Assembly (NCBI RefSeq): GCF_000430995.1
Contig: NZ_HF952018.1
Span: 1,533,523-1,574,891 of the forward strand
Length of the DNA stretch: 41,369 nt
DNA from: Thermobrachium celere DSM 8682
GTDB taxonomy: Bacteria > Bacillota > Clostridia > Clostridiales > Caloramatoraceae
Reading direction: 5' to 3'
Shown: positions 1-7,859 of the stretch, piece by piece
How the letters are laid out: each line of letters starts with the position of its first letter
Position numbering within the stretch: position 1 is the stretch's first letter
Made by a program: the position numbers and the translations under genes
Notes under the pieces: generated by a model
What the model saw: only the letters and a program-made list of their open reading frames with translations
What the model was told of the DNA's origin: nothing
The model's database searches: none

Positions 1-369
<369 letters not shown>

Positions 370-412
370 TTTTAATATTTTTTATCTGTTGCATTTAATT
401 TTACAATGAACC

Positions 413-588
413 TTGTATGAAATTTAATTAACCTTTATTTATGTATTGACCATTCAGTATAATTTTTATGTTAATTTAACTGTTAAATTTATCCATAATA
501 TTGTTTTAGTAGTATAATTATTATAAGGTGTATAATTTTTAATTTTATTTAATATATATTGAATAGTAAAATATGGGAGGGGTTTTAA
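413..588. other. AT-rich intergenic region before the radical SAM gene
   Basis: About 175 bases of very AT-rich DNA between the IS end and the next gene. A TATAAT at 513-518 is a candidate -10 box on the plus strand, but no convincing -35 lies 16-18 bases upstream. A good ribosome binding site, GGGAGGGG, precedes the ATG at 589. I see no ORF or structured RNA here. Confidence 0.4.
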
Positions 589-1944
589 ATGAATTTAGCC
601 AAAACAAAACTTGGCGAAGCCGCAATTAAAGAGGCTGTTAAGTATATTTTAAGAGACCCTGAAAAAAATATTCCAAAATTAATACGTTGGGGTGAAAAAA
701 TTGCAATACGTGAACAGGATAAAAAATACATCGCTTCTATAAAAAAATATTTAGATGATCCAAACAGTAACTGGTACAAGTACACATACAAACTTTTAAC
801 TGAACTTCATCCTAATGTTAGAGAAAAAGTAGGAATAAACTACTTTTTAAATGCGACTATGTTTGGAATACCGATTCAACTTGAAAATGAAAAAAAATAT
901 GACTGTAATATACCTTGGGCTATATTAATTGATCCTACTTCTGCATGTAACCTTAAATGCAAAGGATGCTGGGCTGGTGAATACAAGCCTTGGAATTTGT
1001 CCTTTGAAGATTTAGATAGAGTAATTACAGAAGGAAAAGAACTTGGAATATACATGTATATATTCTCAGGTGGAGAACCTCTCATGAGAAAGGATGATAT
1101 AATAAAACTTTGTGAAAAGCATAGTGAATGTGCCTTTCTATCCTTTACAAATGGTACATTAGTAGATGAAGAATTTGCTAAAGAGATGCAAAGAGTTGGT
1201 AATTTTGCCCTAGCTTTTAGTATTGAAGGGTTTGAAGAAGAAACAGACATGAGACGTGGAAAAGGTTGTTTCAATGCAGTAATGAGGGCAATGGATATAT
1301 TAAGAAGTTATGGATGTGCCTTTGGCTTCTCAACCTGTTATCATAGATATAATACTGAAGTTGTAGCTTCAAAGGAATATATTGATCTTATGATTCAAAA
1401 AGGATGTAGATTTGGCTGGTACTTCACTTATGTTCCTGTTGGAAGCGATAGTGATGTAAACTTTATGGCTACAGTTGAGCAGCGCGAATATATGTATAGG
1501 AGAATAAATGAAATTAGAGCTACTGAGCCTATATTTGTGCTGGATTTTTGGAATGATGGTGAATTTTCAAATGGATGTATTGCTGGGGGAAGAAGGTATT
1601 TCCACATAAATGCAAATGGAGATTGTGAACCATGTGCATTTATCCACTATTCTAACATGAACATAAAGGAACACAGCTTAATTGAGGTTCTTAAGTCACC
1701 TCTTTTTATGGCATATAGAAGAAATCAACCATTTAATAATAATATGCTAAGACCTTGTCCTATGATAGACAACCCTGATGCATTAAGAAAAATGGTTAAA
1801 GAATCTGGAGCATATTCAACACAATTAAATGACAATGAAACTGTTGATGAACTTGCTGATAAGCTTTTAGAATATGCAAAATCTTGGGGAGAAAGAGCAG
1901 ATAAAATAATGATGGAAAAACAACAAAAAAATACATGTGCATAA
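589..1944 (+). CDS. Radical SAM protein with SPASM-like C-terminal cysteines
   Basis: A 451-residue radical SAM enzyme. The SAM-binding [4Fe-4S] motif CxxxCxxC is at C120, C124 and C127 within DPTSACNLKCKGCWAGEY, followed by the glycine-rich FSGGEPL strand that contacts SAM. A later run with NANGDCEPCAF and RPCPMIDN supplies extra cysteines of the kind used in SPASM or twitch domains for auxiliary clusters. Roughly 105 residues precede the radical SAM core and look like a helical family-specific extension. ATG follows GGGAGGGG. It stands alone and converges on the DUF362 gene. The substrate is not apparent; no precursor peptide gene was found beside it. Confidence 0.85.
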   Translation: MNLAKTKLGEAAIKEAVKYILRDPEKNIPKLIRWGEKIAIREQDKKYIASIKKYLDDPNSNWYKYTYKLLTELHPNVREKVGINYFLNATMFGIPIQLENEKKYDCNIPWAILIDPTSACNLKCKGCWAGEYKPWNLSFEDLDRVITEGKELGIYMYIFSGGEPLMRKDDIIKLCEKHSECAFLSFTNGTLVDEEFAKEMQRVGNFALAFSIEGFEEETDMRRGKGCFNAVMRAMDILRSYGCAFGFSTCYHRYNTEVVASKEYIDLMIQKGCRFGWYFTYVPVGSDSDVNFMATVEQREYMYRRINEIRATEPIFVLDFWNDGEFSNGCIAGGRRYFHINANGDCEPCAFIHYSNMNIKEHSLIEVLKSPLFMAYRRNQPFNNNMLRPCPMIDNPDALRKMVKESGAYSTQLNDNETVDELADKLLEYAKSWGERADKIMMEKQQKNTCA

Positions 1945-1949
1945 ATTAT

Positions 1950-1984
1950 ACAAGTGCCATGAACAATTGTTCAATGGCACTTGT
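1950..1984 (+). terminator. Hairpin between convergent genes
   Basis: ACAAGTGCCATGAACA pairs with TGTTCAATGGCACTTGT (one bulged base), ending in TTGTTCTTTATTT on the plus strand. It sits between two convergent stop codons and probably ends the radical SAM transcript. Confidence 0.75.
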
Positions 1985-1987
1985 TCT

Positions 1988-3130
1988 TTATTTAAAAATT
2001 CTTCTTAATATCCATGGTCTTTTTATATTAACTGCTTTTTTAGGACAAAGTTCATGGCAGCAAAAACATCTTATGCACTTTTTATAATCTATACTTGGTA
2101 TTTTGTCACCCATTTTAAGAGCTTTTGGTGGGCAACTTTCAACACAAACACCACACCTTACACAAATATCTTTTGAAAACTCTGGCCTTGGGGATAAATA
2201 AAAGGTTAAAAAGTCCTCTACTCTTTTTGGAACTCTTCCTCTGAAAAAATTTACACTTCTAATATTAGGTACCCTAAATTTAGTTACATACTTTTCTATA
2301 TCTTCTCCAACTATTTCTAATTTTTCTATACCACCTTTTATTAACCCTCTCTCTAAACTTCTTTTTATTGTAGGAACATCATCGACTTTTAATCCCATAA
2401 TATGTGCTCCACATACGTCTAATTCATAAGGGTTATCTGAAGCTAAAAGTAAACCTACATGTTTTGGAACACCGGCGGTTGGTCCATCCCCCTCCATAGC
2501 AACTATTCCATCAATAATTGAAAATGAAGGTTTTACAGTCTCACATATATCAACTAATAAATTAGAAAAATCATATATCTCAGGCATTTTAAAATGATAC
2601 TCTACCTTTAACACCCCAGGTATCATACCAAATAATACTTTTACAGCCCCAGTATAAACAGCCATACTATGTGTTTTAAGCTTTGAAATTGTAATTATTT
2701 TATCACATTTAAAGGGTGGATCAATCATAGTTAAAACCTTAGATATACAGCCATCGGAGGTTTTATAATCACTATAAGAACAATCAAAGTTCAGTTCGGC
2801 TCCGCTATTTTTGGCAGCCTCCTCTATCCCACATACCTTATAGAAGCTTCTAAGTATCTTCTCATTATATGGCCCACCTGGACTATCTCCTATAATCACT
2901 CTACACCCGTTTTCAACAAGTCTTTTACTTATCGCCTCTATAACCATTGGATGAGTTGTTGCTGCCTCATCTGGATGCTTTTTTATTACTAAATTAATCT
3001 TTAAAAAAACTGTTTCACCTTTTTTGGCTATTTTATCTATTCCACCATAGTGTTTTATCAATTCATCAACAGCCCTATACACATTTTCTCTTTCATAATC
3101 ATTGCATTTAATTGCATAAACCTTTCCCAT
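1988..3130 (-). CDS. DUF362 domain protein with C-terminal 2x[4Fe-4S] ferredoxin
   Basis: 380 residues. Residues about 1-300 match the DUF362 family (KINLVIKKHPDEAATTHP, VIIGDSPGG, ISKLKTHSMAVYTGAVKVLFGMIPG). Residues about 315-375 form a bacterial ferredoxin domain with two CxxCxxCxxxCP clusters, CVRCGVCVESCP and CIRCFCCHELCP, each able to hold a [4Fe-4S] cluster. DUF362-ferredoxin fusions are common in anaerobes and are assumed to be redox proteins; the reaction is not established. Start ATG follows GAGGTGAT. It is divergent from the spore photoproduct lyase gene with only 65 bases between them, so the two share a promoter region. Confidence 0.85.
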   Translation of the reverse strand: MGKVYAIKCNDYERENVYRAVDELIKHYGGIDKIAKKGETVFLKINLVIKKHPDEAATTHPMVIEAISKRLVENGCRVIIGDSPGGPYNEKILRSFYKVCGIEEAAKNSGAELNFDCSYSDYKTSDGCISKVLTMIDPPFKCDKIITISKLKTHSMAVYTGAVKVLFGMIPGVLKVEYHFKMPEIYDFSNLLVDICETVKPSFSIIDGIVAMEGDGPTAGVPKHVGLLLASDNPYELDVCGAHIMGLKVDDVPTIKRSLERGLIKGGIEKLEIVGEDIEKYVTKFRVPNIRSVNFFRGRVPKRVEDFLTFYLSPRPEFSKDICVRCGVCVESCPPKALKMGDKIPSIDYKKCIRCFCCHELCPKKAVNIKRPWILRRIFK

Positions 3131-3195
3131 TCTATCACCTCAGTACATATTTTTTGACTTTTTACCTATTCTAATTTATAAAGGAGGGTTTTCAT

Positions 3196-4215
3196 ATGCT
3201 TTTTTATCCAAAACGTGCCTTTTTTGAACCTAAAACATTAGACTATCCAACAGGAAAATACATATACAATAAATTAAAGGAACTAAACATACCTGTATTT
3301 ATTGAAAATAAATCCGTTAGTTTTGAAAAGGACTTTGATGACATAAAAGAATACTATGCTTACGCTAAAAGCTCTCTTGTAGTTTCAATTAAAAAAAGCA
3401 TGAAACTTGAAAGTTGCAGACCTTCTGCAGATTATCAGTTTCCACTAGTTACAGGTTGTCCTGCTAGCTGTCAATACTGCTATTTACAGTCTAACCCAAA
3501 TATTAAACCATTTGCAAGGGTATATGCTAATGTTGAAGAAATTTTACAAAACAACGAAAAATATATAAATCAAAATAAACCCAAAATTACATCATTCGAG
3601 CTTGCAAGCACTAGCGATCCCTTATCTGTTGAACATCTAACTGGTTCTGTAAAAAAGGCAATAGAGTTTTTTGCAGATCAAGAATACGGTAGACTAAGGC
3701 TTGTAACTAAATTTGCATATGTTGACTCACTACTTAATATAGATCACAAACAACATACAAAAATAAGATTTAGTATAAATTCAAAATATGTGATAAATAA
3801 ATTTGAATTCAATGTTAGCCCACTAAACGAAAGACTAGAGGCTGCACAAAAAGTTTATGACGCAGGATATCCATTAGGATTTATTATTGCACCAATATAC
3901 TATTATGATAATTACAAGCAAGAATATGCTGAACTTCTAGATATGTTAAGAGATAAAATTAAAAATCCAGAAAAAGCTGAAATAACTTTTGAACTGATAC
4001 AGCATAGATTTACAACAAAGGCTATGGACACAATATTAGCTCGTTTTCCAAATACAGAGATAGACTTTTCAATGGAAAATAGACAGCAGAAATGGGGACC
4101 CTATGGAGTTTATAAATATGTATATAAAAAAGATATATCAACAGAAATGAAGGACTTTATAATTTCAGAAATAAAAAAGAGATTTCCTAAGGCTGAAGTT
4201 GAATACTTTACATAA
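3196..4215 (+). CDS. splB: Spore photoproduct lyase (radical SAM DNA repair enzyme)
   Basis: 339 residues, the normal length. This enzyme reverses 5-thyminyl-5,6-dihydrothymine lesions in germinating spores. The radical SAM triad is C88, C92 and C95 in TGCPASCQYCYLQSN, and the tyrosines flanking the third cysteine (Y94, Y96) are kept. ITFELIQHRFT, the RFSIN strand and KWGPYGVYKYVY near the C-terminus are also typical. The position equivalent to Bacillus subtilis C141, the hydrogen donor in FEASCTSD, is serine here (FELASTSD, S138). A cysteine is present at residue 74 instead, where B. subtilis has serine. AAGGAGGG precedes the ATG. The gene implies a spore-forming host; forespore (sigma-G) control would be expected but I could not read a clear promoter. 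Confidence 0.95.
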   Translation: MLFYPKRAFFEPKTLDYPTGKYIYNKLKELNIPVFIENKSVSFEKDFDDIKEYYAYAKSSLVVSIKKSMKLESCRPSADYQFPLVTGCPASCQYCYLQSNPNIKPFARVYANVEEILQNNEKYINQNKPKITSFELASTSDPLSVEHLTGSVKKAIEFFADQEYGRLRLVTKFAYVDSLLNIDHKQHTKIRFSINSKYVINKFEFNVSPLNERLEAAQKVYDAGYPLGFIIAPIYYYDNYKQEYAELLDMLRDKIKNPEKAEITFELIQHRFTTKAMDTILARFPNTEIDFSMENRQQKWGPYGVYKYVYKKDISTEMKDFIISEIKKRFPKAEVEYFT

Positions 4216-4219
4216 CTAA

Positions 4220-4288
4220 AGTGCCACCCAGGTGAAATGTGATATTATACACAAAACGGAAAATGTCACATTTCACCTGGGTGGCACT
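4220..4288. repeat. Palindromic repeat, copy A (two 23-bp arms)
   Basis: Perfect 23-bp inverted repeat: AGTGCCACCCAGGTGAAATG... at 4220-4242 and its complement at 4266-4288, around a 23-base loop containing GGAAAATG. The same arm recurs singly at 31846-31876 and 32775-32804. It starts five bases after the splB stop and may also terminate that transcript, but repetition elsewhere marks it as a mobile or MITE-like unit. Confidence 0.85.
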
Positions 4289-4291
4289 ATT

Positions 4292-4382
<91 letters not shown>

Positions 4383-4391
4383 ATATTTAAT

Positions 4392-4466
4392 TGGTGACCC
4401 CTAGGGGATTCGAACCCCTGTTACCACCGTGAAAGGGTGGTGTCTTAACCACTTGACCAAGGGGCC
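4392..4466 (-). tRNA. tRNA-Glu (UUC)
   Basis: On the minus strand the 75-base sequence starts GGCCCCTTGGTCAAGTGG, has the anticodon loop CTTTCAC (UUC), T-loop GGTTCGAATCC, acceptor end AGGGGTCA and an encoded CCA. It is the first tRNA behind the promoter at 4487-4515. Confidence 0.97.
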
Positions 4467-4486
4467 ATGCCTTAAGCACATGTATT

Positions 4487-4515
4487 AATATATCATGTAT
4501 TATGACATATGTCAA
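4487..4515 (-). promoter_or_regulatory. Sigma-A promoter of the tRNA-Glu/tRNA-Ser pair
   Basis: A perfect -35 box TTGACA (4510-4515 on the minus strand) is separated by exactly 17 bases from TATATT (4487-4492). The -10 box ends about 20 bases upstream of tRNA-Glu, as expected for a strong stable-RNA promoter. Confidence 0.85.
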
Positions 4516-4603
4516 CATATTTTTTTAAATTTTTTTAAGTTGAATTCCTCATTTACTAGTAATAAAATCAAAATATATTACTTTTATTAAAGAAGGTGTA
4601 AAT

Positions 4604-5199
4604 ATGAAAAAATTTATACACACTCTATACTACATATCTGGTAAAATATATATACCATCATCTCTTCTAAAGGTTAGAAATACTATTTTGCACATTAGCG
4701 ACACACCTTCAAACATCTATCCAGAATTGATTAGACTTGTGAAAAAATTATCACCAGATTATATTATACATACAGGCGATGTGGTAGATAATATAAAGCT
4801 TGAACTATACCCCTTTAAACTAAAAGAATATGAAAAATTATCTATTAACTTTATTAAAAGCTTAACGCCTTTAGTAAAAAAGAAGTTATAATAGTACCTG
4901 GAAATCATGATTATCCTTATTTACTAAAGAATATTCCAAAAGTTAAACTAATAAATGAAGGAGAAACTATATCCATTAATAGTACAACAATTGGTCTTGC
5001 ACATAAATTTGATAAATTGCCTTCTAAGGAATGTTCTTTCTATCTTTATGGACATGATAAAAGTACATCATCTAAAAAATTTTTAAATGGAATAAAAAAT
5101 ATACATGTAATAGAATTAGATACACATAAGGTATTTCATCTTAAATATCCTATCAATACAGATAGCTATAGATTGTTAAGAACAAAAATCGGTATGTAG
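4604..5199 (+). pseudogene. Metallophosphoesterase-like gene split by a -1 frameshift
   Basis: The first frame runs from ATG 4604 to TAA 4889-4891 and carries HISDTPSN and HTGDVVDN, motifs I and II of calcineurin-like phosphoesterases. The -1 frame continues without a stop from the tract A-AAA-AAG (4876-4882) to TAG 5197-5199. It supplies VPGNHD (motif III) and a late YGHDKS where the family has GHxH. Joined, they give about 198 residues, a normal size. The histidine of motif I (usually DxH) is missing, and so is the last histidine, so the product may be inactive or a divergent subfamily. The break lies on a classical slippery heptamer, so programmed frameshifting, phase variation and plain decay are all possible. 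The gene sits 16 bases before the next one, likely in one operon. Confidence 0.7.
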
Positions 5200-5215
5200 T
5201 GTGGGGGGAAAATTT

Positions 5216-6217
5216 ATGCTTTCACTTTTTAGATTGGGTCCAAAGATGATTGTAATAGGTAGTGAAAAACCAGAAGAGTTTACAAATTTATTGTTAAGTA
5301 ACTTCGAAGCTGTAAAGACAAGTATTGTGGATGCTCTAAATACTTCATATGAAAATTCAACTATAGTTTTTATAACAAAACCAGGAATAAAAATTGCACA
5401 CATTAAAGATATTATTGCAACAATTTATATAAATTTATCTGCTGATGAATTTTATACAACATTAATAAATAAAAGGTTATATGATCATATAAATGACATA
5501 CGTAGTGCACCTGGAATGTTGATTATGAGAACTCAAGGAGATAAAGATAAAATCATAAGTTCTGTTGCCTATGAATACAAAGCAAATATGTATTCAATAT
5601 TTGAAAGTTTGGACAATGGGTCATCTAATCAAACAATAATATTTTTTACAGACAGACCGCTTAACAGTAGGTTAACATTAAACTCCTTTGAAACAACAGC
5701 CCTATTAATTGATGAAAATATTAACACTGTATCAACTAAAATGCGAACCCAAGCTCTTAGATTTTTAAATGAAGGTCTTGTTGATAGAAATTGGTATGAA
5801 GTTAAAATACGCATTTATGATAGATATAGTGAATATGATTTACACTATAAAAGACTATCAGTTGCCCTTGATAACCTTGACATAGGACTTATATTGGGAG
5901 AATCATGGACAAAAGATACACCAAGATTTTTATTATCTGTACTAGTTTATCAGGTTAAACTTTTTACACTACTACCACCAACTGAAATTAAAAAAATATT
6001 ATTAGGTTTAGAATATGCTGATGATGGCACAAGAATAGTTGATTTAGATTTAATATATAAAAATAAAAAAATTGATTGGACAGATGTAAAAATAAATAAT
6101 ATGGAAAGAAAAGAATTAGGCATGATGTTTAGACAAGAAATATTAAACAGTTTAAACAATGAGTCAAAAAAGAAACTGCTAGATCTTGAAAATGTAATTT
6201 TAAATACTCGAAGCTAA
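5216..6217 (+). CDS. Unrecognised protein of 333 residues
   Basis: I do not recognise this family. ATG 5216 is chosen because GGGGGG lies 7 bases upstream; a GTG at 5201 would also be in frame but overlaps that site. The sequence is soluble-looking, with no signal peptide or membrane segment, and has alternating beta strands and helices (MIVIGSEKP, STIVFITKPGIKIAHI, GMLIMRTQGD, QTIIFFTDRPL). The C-terminal half is charged and helical. It follows the disrupted metallophosphoesterase by 16 bases and is followed by a strong terminator, so the two probably form a two-gene unit. Composition is AT-rich like its neighbours and gives no sign of recent transfer. Confidence 0.75.
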   Translation: MLSLFRLGPKMIVIGSEKPEEFTNLLLSNFEAVKTSIVDALNTSYENSTIVFITKPGIKIAHIKDIIATIYINLSADEFYTTLINKRLYDHINDIRSAPGMLIMRTQGDKDKIISSVAYEYKANMYSIFESLDNGSSNQTIIFFTDRPLNSRLTLNSFETTALLIDENINTVSTKMRTQALRFLNEGLVDRNWYEVKIRIYDRYSEYDLHYKRLSVALDNLDIGLILGESWTKDTPRFLLSVLVYQVKLFTLLPPTEIKKILLGLEYADDGTRIVDLDLIYKNKKIDWTDVKINNMERKELGMMFRQEILNSLNNESKKKLLDLENVILNTRS

Positions 6218-6220
6218 AAA

Positions 6221-6260
6221 CAATGCCCATGAATAGATCACAATCTATTCATGGGCATTG
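6221..6260. terminator. Bidirectional terminator
   Basis: A perfect 18-bp stem (CAATGCCCATGAATAGAT and its complement) with a CACA loop between two convergent genes. On the minus strand it is followed by TTTTTAG, so it can end the HAD gene; on the plus strand it ends the 5216-6217 gene. Confidence 0.9.
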
Positions 6261-6273
6261 CAATCTTTTAATA

Positions 6274-7116
6274 CTATTTATTTAGTACAAACTTCTCTAT
6301 AGCCTTTGCAACTCCATCATTATCATTTGTGTCTGTTACATATGCTGCTATTTTTTTAATTTCCTCTTCTGCATTTCCCATAGCAACTGGAAAACCTGCA
6401 AATTCAAACATAGTTTTGTCATTTTCATTGTCACCAAAACAAATTATCTCCTCTTTATTTATACCAAAATATTCTGCAAGTATTTTAAGTGCTCTTCCCT
6501 TTGATACCTCTTTATCCATAACTTCAAAATTATTAACGTATGATGAAAAAACAGATACATCCATATTTTCCCTAATATATTTTTTCAATCCCTGAAGCCT
6601 CTCTATTTGATCTTCATCTGCCATAACAACTACCTTTAAAAAATTTTCTCCCTCTTTATTTACAACATCCTCTAATCTATCTACTATTTTTATATTTATT
6701 TTTTCATCCTCAGGAACTGTTTCATTCCACCTTGTATAATTTAAGGATGAATGAATAAGCTTTTCTGAATATATTGTATCAGTTGTGTATATGTGAGGAT
6801 AAAATCCCCATTCTCTTGAGACTTTTATTATTTTAATCAATGTATCTTTATTTATGTACTTTTCATATATAACCTCTTCTCTATCTTTTTCACGAATATA
6901 TGCACCATTTGATGCAATTATAGGCGCCTTGGTACCTATTATTCTTGCGTAGGATTTTGCAGAGGTAAAAATTCTACCTGTACATACAACAAGTTTTACT
7001 CCCTCTTTAGCTGCCCTTCTTAAAACATCCTTTGTATATTCTGTTACTTCTTTTTTACTATTAAGAAGTGTCCCATCCATATCCATGGCAATAAGTTTGT
7101 ATTTCAAAATCATCAT
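6274..7116 (-). CDS. Cof-type HAD-IIB phosphatase
   Basis: 280 residues, typical for the Cof/YidA family of sugar-phosphate and flavin-nucleotide phosphatases. Motif I is MDMDGTLLNS near the N-terminus, with the nucleophilic first Asp. Motif II is VCTGR, the cap domain occupies roughly residues 85-195, motif III is the lysine of SKGRALKI, and motif IV is FGDNENDKTMF. Substrate cannot be told from sequence. ATG codons at 7116 and 7113 follow AAAGGATG closely, so the exact start is uncertain by one to three codons. It faces the unrecognised gene across a shared terminator and is not obviously linked to the B12 operon upstream of it. Confidence 0.9.
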   Translation of the reverse strand: MMILKYKLIAMDMDGTLLNSKKEVTEYTKDVLRRAAKEGVKLVVCTGRIFTSAKSYARIIGTKAPIIASNGAYIREKDREEVIYEKYINKDTLIKIIKVSREWGFYPHIYTTDTIYSEKLIHSSLNYTRWNETVPEDEKINIKIVDRLEDVVNKEGENFLKVVVMADEDQIERLQGLKKYIRENMDVSVFSSYVNNFEVMDKEVSKGRALKILAEYFGINKEEIICFGDNENDKTMFEFAGFPVAMGNAEEEIKKIAAYVTDTNDNDGVAKAIEKFVLNK

Positions 7117-7178
7117 CCTTTCGTTTTTAGTCCATAAAAAATTATACTATAAAATAATTTTTTATCAACCAACAACAT

Positions 7179-7207
7179 AAAAAAGGATAGGCTACTTTAG
7201 CCCATCC
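7179..7207 (-). terminator. Terminator of the cobalamin-uptake operon
   Basis: On the minus strand GGATGGGCTA, loop AAG, TAGCCTATCC (one G-T pair) followed by TTTTTT. The stem overlaps the last codons of the 7192-7848 gene, closing the five-gene operon. Confidence 0.85.
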
Positions 7208-7848
7208 TCAAGATACTTCCATTCTAATATATCTCCATTCTTCAATATATACCCTCCAGCACCAACAGGTGCCTTAACACCATTTACATAGTAACACCAT
7301 CCACTTTTTTCACCATAGTCCCTCTCCCTTAATCCTGCAATTGAGGAGAAGTATATGCTACTTCCAGTACCCTTTGTTCTATAGGATATTTTGTTTTCTA
7401 TTAATACCTTAAGCGTCACCTCTGCTGCTGTCTTAGAATTTATTTCTACATACCCTTTATAAATCACTTTGTTATTTATTGTATCAATAATATATACATT
7501 AGGCTTTTTAATGGTGTTTCTGCTTTCTAAAGTATTTTTTTTGTTGTCAGTTAATGTTGAAACCCCATTACTTTTTTGTTGTTTAGCTGTTTGTTTATTT
7601 TCGATTTGTTTTTGATTATTCTTCTCTTTTATGTTTGAGCTTTGCTTACTATTTTTGTTATCTGGTTTAGTTTGCTTTTGTATGTCCTCTTTTTTTACTT
7701 CTTTATTTTCCAATTTACTTTGTTTATTACTTTCAACTATCTTCTTACTATCTTTACCCTGCAGTTTATTCTGTAGACTTCCTGCAAATGAAATAGCTGA
7801 TATTGAAATCACAAGCATTGCTACTATTAAAAGCAGCTTCTTTTTCAT
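7192..7848 (-). CDS. Secreted DUF4430 (transcobalamin C-terminal-like) protein
   Basis: 218 residues. Signal peptide about 1-22 (MKKKLLLIVAMLVISISAIS) with no lipobox cysteine and no sortase motif. Residues about 28-98 form a very polar Lys/Asn/Gln-rich linker. Residues about 115-218 form one DUF4430 domain (VYIDTINNKVIYKGY-like start, GLRERDYGEKSGWCYYVNG, GAGGYILKNGDILEWKY), the fold of the C-terminal beta domain of transcobalamin and intrinsic factor. It is the last gene of the riboswitch-controlled ECF operon; AGGAGG overlaps the stop of the gene before it. It is probably a second extracellular cobalamin-binding or relay protein. The basic linker may let it sit in the anionic cell wall; that part is inference. 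Confidence 0.8.
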   Translation of the reverse strand: MKKKLLLIVAMLVISISAISFAGSLQNKLQGKDSKKIVESNKQSKLENKEVKKEDIQKQTKPDNKNSKQSSNIKEKNNQKQIENKQTAKQQKSNGVSTLTDNKKNTLESRNTIKKPNVYIIDTINNKVIYKGYVEINSKTAAEVTLKVLIENKISYRTKGTGSSIYFSSIAGLRERDYGEKSGWCYYVNGVKAPVGAGGYILKNGDILEWKYLEDGLK

Positions 7849-7859
7849 CTTCTTTCCTC

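Noticed and set aside
876-1274. Open frame of 132 codons on the strand opposite the radical SAM gene
   Set aside because: It lies wholly inside a gene with clear conserved motifs, has no ribosome binding site and no recognisable family; a shadow frame. The same applies to the other antisense frames within confirmed genes, such as 11483-11821, 25238-25777, 26189-26602 and 37108-37383.
589-4215. Radical SAM protein plus neighbours as a RiPP maturation cluster
   Set aside because: No short precursor-like ORF, transporter or peptidase lies nearby, and the adjacent genes (DUF362-ferredoxin, SplB) belong to other processes.
4220-4288. Considered as only a rho-independent terminator for splB
   Set aside because: A 23-bp stem with a 23-base loop and no following T run is atypical, and the same arm occurs unpaired at two distant sites, so a repeat family explains it better. 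A secondary terminator role remains possible.
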